11,809 nt of DNA, from the NCBI GenBank assembly GCA_905236265.1, contig CAJOOV010000024.1, positions 1-11,809 on the forward strand, given 5' to 3'. The DNA comes from an uncultured Oscillospiraceae bacterium (GTDB lineage: Bacteria > Bacillota > Clostridia > Oscillospirales > Oscillospiraceae). Below the pieces are notes generated by a model. That model saw only the letters and a program-made list of their open reading frames with translations. It was not told the DNA's origin and ran no database searches. Shown piece by piece: positions 1 to 6,114 of the stretch; within the stretch, counting starts at the first letter, position 1, and each line of letters starts with the position of its first letter. The position numbers were made by a program, and so were the translations under genes.

Positions 1-2622
1 CCAAACGTCACCGTCTATGTATTGGTTCGCTGTGCGGACAAAGGACAGCTTTGCCACCGTCTCAGGGCGATGTGGCAGCATGAGCCGGAGCTGGTGAGGT
101 CCATCGGCACAAGGGTGATCCCTGTTGCGGGGGATTTCACGTCGGAGGGGCTTGGACTGGGGGAGGAGGATGCCGCTGTTCTCCAAAGGAGCGTCACCCT
201 TGTGATACACCCCGGAGCGGAGATCAGCTTTCGGAAAAGCCGTCGGGAACTGGAGGAGACAAACGTCGCCGGCACGAAGCATATGCTCGCCTTTGCCGGG
301 AGTATGCCGTTGCTGCGCCGCTTCGTGTACCTCTCCACCGCCTATGTGGCGGGGCAGCGCCGGGGCACGGTGACAGAGGCGGACATGGGCACAGCGTTCT
401 CCAGCCATTACGAGGCCAGCAAGGCAAAGGCGGAGGCGCTGGTGCGTGCCTCCGGCCTGCCCTTTGCGGTGTGCCGTCCGGGCATGATCGTGGGAGACTC
501 CGAGACCGGGTGGGTCAGGAGCTTTAACACGGTTTACTATGTGCTGAAGCGCCTGCTGCTGGGCAGGCTGCGGGTTCTGCCCATCGCCCCGGAGATGCCG
601 CTGAATCTGGTTCCTGTGGACTATGTGGCGGACACAGTGATACGGATTGCCCTCTCCCCGGAGAGCGGCGGGAAAACCTTCCATATCACCTGCCCCACAG
701 CGTCCGCCCCCCGAACTGGAGAGCTGACGGAATATGTGAGGGCGTGGGCGAAGGTGAATCTGGGCACCGAACTGCCTAAGCCTGTCTTTGCCCCCCTCTC
801 CCTGCTGAAGGGGGTGGGCGTGGGGTATAACCGGAGGGAGAACCCCGGACAAAAAAGCGAGCTGAGCAATCTGCTGACCCTGATGCCCTACTTCTTCGGG
901 GAGCAGGTGTTTGAGAGAAGCAATACGGACAGCATTTGCGGCACGTCCTGCCCCCACTGGCACGATTATATCCACCCCCTGCTGTCCTTTGCCTGCCGGA
1001 AGAACTTTATGCACCAGAGGGGAGACACCGTTTTCCAGCAGGCGCAGGTGCGCCGGGAGAGCAAAAGCTATCCCGTCTGCTACTATGATGTCACGCCCCA
1101 GGGCATACAAAGGGTCACAGGCGGGGAGGCAAACCGGCGTATTCAGCGGATACTGGGCGCACTCTGGGCGTGGGGCATCCGCAAGGGCGACAGGGTCGCC
1201 CTGACAGGCATCAACTGCGTGGATTATATGACGCTGGAACAGGCAATCGGCCTGCTGGGGGCGGTGAGTGTGCCGATTTACTACACGGCTCCCGCAAAGG
1301 AGGTGTCCCTGCTGCTGCAAAGAAGCGGGGCGGGGTGGTTCTTCATCGGGGACAGCCGCATGATGCGTCAGGCGGGGGAGATGGAGACGCAGGCCCGTAT
1401 CGTGTCCTTCTCTGCCGGAGAGGGGGAGCGGCCTGAGACCGTGATGAGCTGGGAGGCGTTTCTGGCAAAGCAGGAGGAGACCTCGCACATCCCTCCCCCT
1501 GACCCAGATGATCTTGCCACAATTCGCTATACCTCCGGTACGACCGGTGAGCCAAAGGGCGTGATGTTCAGCTTTTCCCAGCTTGCATGGATGGGGGAGG
1601 TGATGACCAATCTGCTGCCGTGGCAGGAGCGGAACAGCTATCTCTCCTATTTGTCCTTCCTCCCTCTGAGCCATGTGGTAGAGGGCATCCTTGCCTCCTA
1701 TGCGCCCTATTACCTGCTTGCAAGGGTGGACTATTACTATCTCAACGACTTCGGCGCACTGACGGCGGCGCTGCCCAAGGTGCGGCCTACGGTGTTCTTC
1801 TCTGTGCCCCGGTTCTACGAAAAGGTGTGGGATCAGGTGACCTCCAACCCGGTGGGAAAGAGATGGCTCTCTATGGACGATGGGGCACTGAAAAGGGGAC
1901 TGGGGGAGGTGCTGCGGCGCTTCGTGCTGAAAAAGGCGGGCATTGACCGGTGCAGGCAGTTGATTGTCGGCTCCGCCCCGGTGAGTGAGGCGCTTCTGCT
2001 CCACTTCCGGGAGCTGGGCATTGAGGTTCACAACGCCTACGGCCAGACGGAAGCCCCCCTGATTACCATTAACCGGGTGGGGGATAACGTGATCCCCACC
2101 ATCGGCACCCCGCTCCCGGATACCACTGTCACGGCGGAGCCGGACGGGGAGCTGATCGTCACCGGGCCGCAGGTCGCCCTTGGATACTACGGCATGGACA
2201 CGGAGAGCATCCGAGACGGCGTACTGAGAACCGGCGATCTGGGCGTGATTCACGAAAACGGGCATATCACCCTGCGGGGACGGAAAAAGGCGTTTCTCGT
2301 CACCGCTTACGGGAAAAATATCAGCATTCCAAAGCTGGAGGAGCGGATGAAGGACATTCCCGGCGTTTCAGAGGCGGTGCTGGTGGGGGAAAAGCGCCCC
2401 TACTGCACGGCGCTGCTCTGGACGCAGGGGGAGGCGGCGGACTTGGAGGAACGGATAGGGGAGATGAACCGCAGCCTCTCCCACCCGGAGCAGATTCGCA
2501 GATACCGCTGCATCTCCACTCCGTTGAGCATTCAGGCGGGAGAACTGACGCCAAACCTGAAGGTGAAGCGGGAGAACGTACTGAAGCATTACAGCGAGGT
2601 CATAGAGGAGATGTACCAATGA
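1..2622 (+). CDS. SDR (fatty-acyl/thioester reductase-like) - long-chain acyl-AMP/CoA ligase fusion, 5' partial
   Basis: The reading frame is open from base 1 and already inside a Rossmann domain (VTVYVLVR strand), so the true start and the first Gly-rich NAD(P) loop lie upstream of the window. A TTG at 22 is not a credible start. Counting codons from base 1, residues 1 to about 330 form an extended SDR domain of the fatty-acyl-CoA reductase/thioester reductase type, with FVYLST (S112) and the catalytic pair Y137-x3-K141 (409-423). Residues about 335-873 form an adenylate-forming ligase of the long-chain fatty-acid type: phosphate-loop motif YTSGTTGEPKG (1528-1560), AYGQTEAP (from 2035), RTGDLG (from 2227), GKNIS, and the C-terminal ELTPNLKVKR with the likely catalytic lysine (2542-2571). 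No phosphopantetheine carrier domain (a GxDS-type site) is visible between or after them. The expected chemistry is ATP-dependent activation of a lipophilic carboxylate, with an NAD(P)H-dependent reductase in the same chain. The substrate is unknown. It leads the plus-strand operon and its TGA overlaps the next ATG. Confidence 0.88.
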   Translation, partial: PNVTVYVLVRCADKGQLCHRLRAMWQHEPELVRSIGTRVIPVAGDFTSEGLGLGEEDAAVLQRSVTLVIHPGAEISFRKSRRELEETNVAGTKHMLAFAGSMPLLRRFVYLSTAYVAGQRRGTVTEADMGTAFSSHYEASKAKAEALVRASGLPFAVCRPGMIVGDSETGWVRSFNTVYYVLKRLLLGRLRVLPIAPEMPLNLVPVDYVADTVIRIALSPESGGKTFHITCPTASAPRTGELTEYVRAWAKVNLGTELPKPVFAPLSLLKGVGVGYNRRENPGQKSELSNLLTLMPYFFGEQVFERSNTDSICGTSCPHWHDYIHPLLSFACRKNFMHQRGDTVFQQAQVRRESKSYPVCYYDVTPQGIQRVTGGEANRRIQRILGALWAWGIRKGDRVALTGINCVDYMTLEQAIGLLGAVSVPIYYTAPAKEVSLLLQRSGAGWFFIGDSRMMRQAGEMETQARIVSFSAGEGERPETVMSWEAFLAKQEETSHIPPPDPDDLATIRYTSGTTGEPKGVMFSFSQLAWMGEVMTNLLPWQERNSYLSYLSFLPLSHVVEGILASYAPYYLLARVDYYYLNDFGALTAALPKVRPTVFFSVPRFYEKVWDQVTSNPVGKRWLSMDDGALKRGLGEVLRRFVLKKAGIDRCRQLIVGSAPVSEALLLHFRELGIEVHNAYGQTEAPLITINRVGDNVIPTIGTPLPDTTVTAEPDGELIVTGPQVALGYYGMDTESIRDGVLRTGDLGVIHENGHITLRGRKKAFLVTAYGKNISIPKLEERMKDIPGVSEAVLVGEKRPYCTALLWTQGEAADLEERIGEMNRSLSHPEQIRRYRCISTPLSIQAGELTPNLKVKRENVLKHYSEVIEEMYQ

Positions 2623-3158
2623 GGGAGAAGGTGTTCCGGCTGGTGCTGGGCGCTTTGGAAAGGAATACGCCCCCTCTTGTCCGCTCTGTGGAGATTCAGC
2701 TTCTGCTGAATCTCACCGCACGGGGCTTCGGCGTGGCGGGGGAGTGCGTCTGGATACGCTCCCCGGAGGGGGCGTTAAGCGCCTACCGGGACTTTTCCCT
2801 GCGCTGTATGTCCGGCGGTCAGAGAAATGGGGAGCGCCTGTTCCGGCATGCGTACCGCACGGGAGAGCGTATCCGAAGGCTCACCGGGTTCACTGCGCAG
2901 GAGGATCTCCGACGGCTGGTGTTCTATCTCTATCGGAATCTGGACATCCACATGACTGGCCTGATTCCCGGCACCATCACCGTGACAGACTGCTCCTTCA
3001 GCAGGCACTACACACCGCAGCAGTGCGAGATAATGTCCCATGTGGATGCCGGACTAATCGCCGGGGTGCAGGGAGGGGGCAGACTGCGTTTTACACGGAG
3101 ATTGACCCAGGGCTGTGGGTGCTGTACAGCGTGCTTTACAGGAGGTGCAGGCAGATGA
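2619..3158 (+). CDS. Small Cys-rich protein, tentatively L-2-amino-thiazoline-4-carboxylate hydrolase-like
   Basis: The product is 179 aa. The start is well supported: ATG at 2619 overlaps the upstream TGA (ATGA), with a GAGGAG ribosome site at 2605-2610. No signal peptide or clear membrane segment is seen. The N-terminal 110 residues are Arg- and Leu-rich and probably helical. The C-terminal 60 residues carry the recognisable pattern: TDCSFSRHY (C125), C136, D143, a Gly-rich GVQGGGRLRF stretch, then RRLTQGCGCCTACF (C166, C168, C169, C172). A conserved Cys, a second Cys followed by an Asp, then R-x-T-x-G-x-x-x-C is what I associate with the ATC-hydrolase-like family. I place it there only tentatively, from memory of the pattern. 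V4R-like small-molecule or metal-binding domains are an alternative. Its position between an acyl-activating fusion and an FAD oxidoreductase, with overlapping ends on both sides, argues for a shared pathway. The reaction is unknown. Confidence 0.72.
   Translation: MREKVFRLVLGALERNTPPLVRSVEIQLLLNLTARGFGVAGECVWIRSPEGALSAYRDFSLRCMSGGQRNGERLFRHAYRTGERIRRLTGFTAQEDLRRLVFYLYRNLDIHMTGLIPGTITVTDCSFSRHYTPQQCEIMSHVDAGLIAGVQGGGRLRFTRRLTQGCGCCTACFTGGAGR
3141..3145 (+). promoter_or_regulatory. Ribosome binding site fixing the GMC-like gene start
   Basis: GGAGG lies 9 nt before the ATG at 3155, inside the end of the preceding gene. This decides for 3155 over the longer open frame that reaches back to 2744. 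The first residues after 3155 (MRETGRRQTAIVIGTGAGG) lead straight into the FAD-binding loop, as expected for an N-terminal Rossmann fold. Confidence 0.75.
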
Positions 3159-4450
3159 GGGAGACAGGCAGGAGACAGACGGCCATTGTCATCGGCACAG
3201 GAGCCGGAGGGGCTGTCATGGCGAAGGAGCTTCAGGGGAGGTATCAGGTCACTATATTGGAGGCGGGAAACGCCTTTCATCCCTTTTCCCTCTCTGTGAA
3301 CTCCATGGCAAAGCTGCGCAAGACGGGAGCCTTCTTTGACGAGAGGATGATCCGGCTGATACTGCCCAATATGCTGGTGGAGCGCTCGGAGGATATGGTT
3401 CTGGTGCGGGGCATGGGGCTGGGGGGCACTACCACCCTTGCCACCGGAAATGCCCTGCGCTGGGACGGGGCGCTGAAGGAGCTGGGCATTGATCTGAACG
3501 AGGAGTTTCAGGCGCTGCAGGAGGAGCTGCCCATCACCACGAAGCATCAGGAGCACTGGACGGAGACGACTTGGAGGATGTACCGGGTCTTTGAGGAGAT
3601 GGGGCTGCAGCCTCAGGTTACGCCGAAGCTGCTGAATCCCTCCATGTGCGCCGAATGCGGACACTGTGCCATTGGCTGCCCCACGGGGGCGAAGTGGGAT
3701 ACCCGTTCTCTGGTGGAGCAGGCGGTGGAACAGGGTGCGAAGCTGGTGACGGACTGCAGGGTGACGAAGCTGAACATCTCCGGCGGCACGGTCACCGGAG
3801 TAATCGCCCGTCATCACGGGAGAAGGACGCAGTACCACGCTGACCTCGTGGTACTCTCAGCGGGAGGACTGGGCACACCGGTGATTCTGGAGCGCTCCGG
3901 GATACCCTGCAGCAGGACGCTGTTTACAGACCCGGTGCTGTGCGTGGCAGGTCCCTTGCCCGGCATCCGTCAGGACAGGCAGATTCTCATGCCCTTTATC
4001 AGCCAGCAGGAGGGATATATCCTCTCTCCATACATGGACTATCTCAGCTTCTTCTTCCACCGGGCATGGAGGCTTCCCATGCAGGACATTGCCAGCATTA
4101 TGATTAAGCTGGCAGACCGGGAGCAGGGCAGCACGGACGGCAGGCGTATCCACAAGGCCATGACGCAGGAGGACAACCGGGTCATGGCGCAGGCAGTCGC
4201 CCAGAGCCGGGAGATTCTGGAACGGCTGGGCGTGGCAAAGCAGCGGCAGTTTCTCGGCACGCTGAACGCCGGACACCCCGGAGGGATGCTGCCCCTTACC
4301 GCTGGGGAGCGGGAGAGCCTGCACAACCCCGCCCTTCCGGGGAACCTCTATGTGGCGGATGCGACGATTCTCCCCCGCTCCATGGGAAATCCGCCGATGC
4401 TGACCATTATGGCGCTGGCGAAGAAGATAGCGGCGAAGATGCTGGCATAA
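3155..4450 (+). CDS. GMC-like FAD-dependent oxidoreductase with CxxCxxCxxxCP motif
   Basis: The product is 431 aa, starting at the ATG that overlaps the preceding TGA (ATGA). Features in order: FAD-binding loop IGTGAGG (G14, G16, G19) with LEAG near residue 37; a second flavin segment RGMGLGGTT (85-93); the motif CAECGHCAIGCPTGAK with C165, C168, C171 and C175; LSAGGLGTP (235-242); and a C-terminal GMC-type active-site segment with GHPGG (H374), NLYVADATILP and GNPPMLTIMALA (N412). GMC enzymes oxidise alcohols or sterols, or run the reverse, using His and His/Asn catalysts. A CGxCxxGCPxGAK-like stretch occurs in long-chain alcohol oxidases and ChoD-type proteins, so the cysteines do not by themselves prove an Fe-S cluster. 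The protein is short for the family (usually about 500 or more residues). Next to an acyl reductase/ligase fusion, a lipophilic alcohol/aldehyde substrate is plausible but not proven. In an anaerobe it more likely acts as a dehydrogenase than an oxidase. It is the last gene of the operon. Confidence 0.85.
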   Translation: MRETGRRQTAIVIGTGAGGAVMAKELQGRYQVTILEAGNAFHPFSLSVNSMAKLRKTGAFFDERMIRLILPNMLVERSEDMVLVRGMGLGGTTTLATGNALRWDGALKELGIDLNEEFQALQEELPITTKHQEHWTETTWRMYRVFEEMGLQPQVTPKLLNPSMCAECGHCAIGCPTGAKWDTRSLVEQAVEQGAKLVTDCRVTKLNISGGTVTGVIARHHGRRTQYHADLVVLSAGGLGTPVILERSGIPCSRTLFTDPVLCVAGPLPGIRQDRQILMPFISQQEGYILSPYMDYLSFFFHRAWRLPMQDIASIMIKLADREQGSTDGRRIHKAMTQEDNRVMAQAVAQSREILERLGVAKQRQFLGTLNAGHPGGMLPLTAGERESLHNPALPGNLYVADATILPRSMGNPPMLTIMALAKKIAAKMLA

Positions 4451-4456
4451 TCTCCG

Positions 4457-4486
4457 AATAAGAAACCCCCTCCCGAACGGGAGGGG
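4457..4486 (-). terminator. Rho-independent terminator for the Rnf operon (minus strand)
   Basis: The arms CCCCTCCC (4467-4474) and GGGAGGGG (4479-4486) pair perfectly around the loop GAAC. Read on the minus strand, the stem is followed by TTTCTTATT, a fair U-tract, about 240 nt past the rnfB stop. In the plus direction no U-tract follows. It is nearly identical to the hairpin at 4676-4697. Confidence 0.6.
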
Positions 4487-4492
4487 ATCAGA

Positions 4493-4512
4493 CTGCGAGC
4501 AAAGCCTCGCAG
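4493..4512. repeat. Stem-loop 2 of the spacer
   Basis: CTGCGAG (4493-4499) pairs with CTCGCAG (4506-4512) over the loop CAAAGC. It is a 7-bp perfect stem with no U-tract on either strand, so it is not a terminator by itself. Confidence 0.55.
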
Positions 4513-4514
4513 AG

Positions 4515-4533
4515 TTCCGCCTACAGGGCGGAA
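4515..4533. repeat. Stem-loop 3 of the spacer
   Basis: TTCCGCC (4515-4521) pairs with GGCGGAA (4527-4533) over the loop TACAG. It begins 2 nt after the previous stem, so the two could stack coaxially in a transcript. Confidence 0.55.
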
Positions 4534-4545
4534 TAGAGTCAAATC

Positions 4546-4578
4546 ATTTTTGTGCCGAATTCAGTTCGGTACAAAAAT
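4546..4578. repeat. Stem-loop 4 of the spacer, A/T-flanked
   Basis: The 14-bp stem has ATTTTTGT and CCGAA (4546-4553, 4555-4559) pairing with TTCGG and ACAAAAAT (4565-4569, 4571-4578). A single G-T wobble sits between the two blocks and the loop is TTCAG. The T-tract is the 5' arm and the A-tract the 3' arm on both strands, so it is symmetric and not a standard terminator. Confidence 0.6.
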
Positions 4579-4584
4579 ACTGCT

Positions 4585-4628
4585 ATCCATGCAAGTGTGC
4601 GACCGAAGGGAGTGCGCACAGCATGGAT
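4585..4628. repeat. Stem-loop 5 of the spacer, long imperfect hairpin
   Basis: ATCCATGC (4585-4592) pairs with GCATGGAT (4621-4628). After a small AA/A internal loop, GTGTGC (4595-4600) pairs with GCGCAC (4614-4619) with one wobble. The apical loop is about 13 nt. This is the largest-looped hairpin of the set. Confidence 0.55.
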
Positions 4629-4635
4629 GCAAAGC

Positions 4636-4668
4636 TCACAGACAAAGTCCATGGGACTTTGTCTGTGA
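4636..4668. repeat. Stem-loop 6 of the spacer, perfect 15-bp hairpin
   Basis: TCACAGACAAAGTCC (4636-4650) and GGACTTTGTCTGTGA (4654-4668) are exact reverse complements separated by only ATG. A perfect 15-bp palindrome of mixed composition is not expected by chance. It is followed within 7 nt by the plus-strand terminator hairpin. Confidence 0.7.
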
Positions 4669-4675
4669 TTTGAAC

Positions 4676-4705
4676 CCCCCTCCCGAACGGGAGGGGGTTT
4701 CTGTT
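4676..4705 (+). terminator. Rho-independent terminator for the plus-strand operon
   Basis: CCCCCTCCC (4676-4684) pairs with GGGAGGGGG (4689-4697) around GAAC, followed by TTTCTGTT. It lies about 225 nt past the stop of the GMC-like gene and 20 nt short of the rnfB stop. It is nearly identical to the hairpin at 4467-4486. Confidence 0.65.
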
Positions 4706-4725
4706 GCATTACCGACCGGCGGCAC

Positions 4726-5517
4726 TTACCACATCCGAATGACCTTGGAGGGGCACTTTTCGGCGCACTTGCCGCAGCCTACGCACTTGCCATAGTCGAT
4801 TCTGGCAAGGCTTCCGTCCACATGGATGGCATCGTGCTGGCACACTCTGGTACAGAGCATACAGCCGATACATCCCGCATCGCACTGAACCCGCACCACA
4901 GGACCTTTCTCCCTGCTGGAGCACTGGACGGCATAGCGGTTCTGTTCGGGAATCAGCTCGATGATGTTCTGGGGACATGCGGCCACGCATTTGCCGCAGG
5001 CGACGCACTTGGAGCGGTCTACCTGTGCCACGCCGTCCACCACATGAATGGCATCGAACTGACAGGCCTTCACGCAGGAGCCATACCCCAGACAGCCGAA
5101 CTGGCAGGACTTAATGCCCTTGCCGGGAAGCCCCGCCACGGCCTCGCAGGATTCAATGCCCACATAGTTGCTGTGCAGGGTCACCTTGTCACAGGTTCCG
5201 GCGCACTTCACAAAGGCGACCCGCTTTTCCACGGCGTCAGCGCTGATGCCCATGACGGCGGATACCCGCTCCGCCACGGCGGCACCGCCCACCGGGCAGC
5301 CGTTCACCGGCGCATCTCCCCGGACGATTGCGGCGGCCATGGCATCACAGCCCGCCTGACCGCAGGCGCCGCAGTTGTTTCCCGGCAGACACTCCCGCAC
5401 GGCAGTTTCTCTGGGGTCAGTCTCCACGGCGAAGGTCTCGTTGGCAAAGACCAGCATCAAACCCACCAGCAGTCCCACAACGGCGAGGACGATGACAGTA
5501 GCGAGAATCATATCCAT
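4726..5517 (-). CDS. rnfB: Rnf complex subunit B, polyferredoxin
   Basis: The product is 263 aa. RnfB takes electrons from cytoplasmic ferredoxin and feeds the membrane part of Rnf. An N-terminal anchor helix (about residues 4-24) is followed by the Fe-S domain NCGACGQAGC (C49, C52, C57, with C74). Then comes the VKCAGTC region (C105, C109), a CxxxC/CxxxC set (C138, C142, C148, C152), and three ferredoxin motifs CxxCxxCxxxC: C171-C181, C216-C226 and C245-C255. This multi-cluster architecture matches clostridial RnfB, which is longer than the proteobacterial form. The start is ATG at 5517 with AAGGAGG at 5527-5533. That ribosome site overlaps the rnfA stop region and the gap between the genes is 15 nt. 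C43, just before the first cluster, is an extra cysteine. It is the last gene of the operon, and the stop is followed by the structured spacer. Confidence 0.95.
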   Translation of the reverse strand: MDMILATVIVLAVVGLLVGLMLVFANETFAVETDPRETAVRECLPGNNCGACGQAGCDAMAAAIVRGDAPVNGCPVGGAAVAERVSAVMGISADAVEKRVAFVKCAGTCDKVTLHSNYVGIESCEAVAGLPGKGIKSCQFGCLGYGSCVKACQFDAIHVVDGVAQVDRSKCVACGKCVAACPQNIIELIPEQNRYAVQCSSREKGPVVRVQCDAGCIGCMLCTRVCQHDAIHVDGSLARIDYGKCVGCGKCAEKCPSKVIRMW

Positions 5518-5532
5518 CTCCTGTCGCCTCCT

Positions 5533-6114
5533 TTACACGTTGAGATTGGCAAAGCCCGCAAAGGCAATTGCCATGAGGGCGGCGATGAGCAGGACGATGG
5601 GAGCGCCCTTGAAGCACTCGGGAATGTCCTCGTTGTCCTCCACACGCTCCCGGATACCGGCCATAAGCACAATGGCGATGGTGTATCCGGCGGCAGTGCC
5701 GAAGCCTGCCAGAATGGACTCAAAGAAGCCGTACTCGTTGGTCACGTTGGTCAGCGCCACGCCCAAAACGGCGCAGTTGGTGGTAATCAGGGGCAGATAG
5801 ATGCCCAGCGCCTTGTGCAGGGCGGGGGCGGACTTTTTCAGGAACATTTCCACCACCTGCACCAGTGCGGCGATCACCAGAATGAATACGATCGTCTGGA
5901 GATACTCCAGCTCCAGCGGCTCCAGCACGAAGGTGAAGAGGAGATTTGCCACGCCGGAGGCGATGGTGATGACAAAAATCACCGCTCCGCCCAGACTGGC
6001 GGCAGTCTCCGTCTGCTTGGAAACGCCAAGGAAGGAGCAAAGACCCAGAAATTGGTTGAGCACCACGTTGTTAATCAGTGCAGCGGTCAGCACGATCATC
6101 AGCAGGGAGGTCAT
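5533..6114 (-). CDS. rnfA: Rnf complex subunit A, integral membrane
   Basis: The product is 193 aa, full length for the family. It is very hydrophobic with about six membrane helices. RnfA and RnfE are inverted-topology homologues that together hold an intramembrane iron centre. The two cysteines expected as ligands are visible: C26 in FLGLCSFLG and C114 in TTNCAVLGVAL. The role is electron transfer across the membrane core of the ferredoxin:NAD+ oxidoreductase, coupled to Na+ or H+ movement. The start codon overlaps the rnfE stop (ATGA at 6111-6114), and AAGGAGG lies at 6125-6131 inside the end of rnfE, so translation is probably coupled. The conserved residues ETAASLGGAV and the C-terminal IPECFKGAPIVLLIAALMA fit RnfA rather than NqrE. 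The choice of Rnf also rests on RnfB and RnfC in the same operon. Confidence 0.95.
   Translation of the reverse strand: MTSLLMIVLTAALINNVVLNQFLGLCSFLGVSKQTETAASLGGAVIFVITIASGVANLLFTFVLEPLELEYLQTIVFILVIAALVQVVEMFLKKSAPALHKALGIYLPLITTNCAVLGVALTNVTNEYGFFESILAGFGTAAGYTIAIVLMAGIRERVEDNEDIPECFKGAPIVLLIAALMAIAFAGFANLNV

Larger units (their letters stand above)
4461..4702. repeat. 242-bp structured spacer element with terminal inverted repeats (MITE-like or shared terminator block)
   Basis: The gap between the two convergent operons (4451-4725) holds no credible gene. It consists almost entirely of seven successive stem-loops. Its ends, AGAAACCCCCTCCC...GAGGGG at 4461-4486 and the reverse complement of 4677-4702, match over 26 bp except for the central bases of the loop, and the match stops abruptly on both sides. 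That gives terminal inverted repeats around about 190 bp of further palindromes. No target-site duplication is apparent (flanks ..CCGAATA and GTTGCAT..). It may be a dispersed palindromic repeat that also supplies terminators, or a conserved 3' UTR structure. It encodes nothing recognisable. Confidence 0.5.

Noticed and set aside
2744..3154. Upstream extension of the GMC-like frame by 137 codons
   Set aside because: It overlaps almost all of the small Cys-rich gene in another frame, lacks a ribosome site, and would put a long unrelated stretch before the N-terminal FAD loop. Start 3155 has GGAGG and an ATGA overlap.
3008..3838. 276-codon open frame on the minus strand opposite the GMC-like gene
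   Set aside because: The sense strand carries the FAD loop and the CxxCxxCxxxC motif in the right order. The antisense product has no recognisable feature.
4461..4702. CRISPR array, because of repeated palindromes at intervals
   Set aside because: Only the outer two hairpins share sequence. The inner ones all differ, the spacing is irregular, and there are no cas genes.
4550..4795. Possible 81-residue plus-strand gene in the spacer
   Set aside because: It is made of the arms of hairpins, runs through a terminator and into the rnfB coding region, and has no ribosome site. The 64-residue minus-strand frame at 4348-4542 is rejected for the same reasons.
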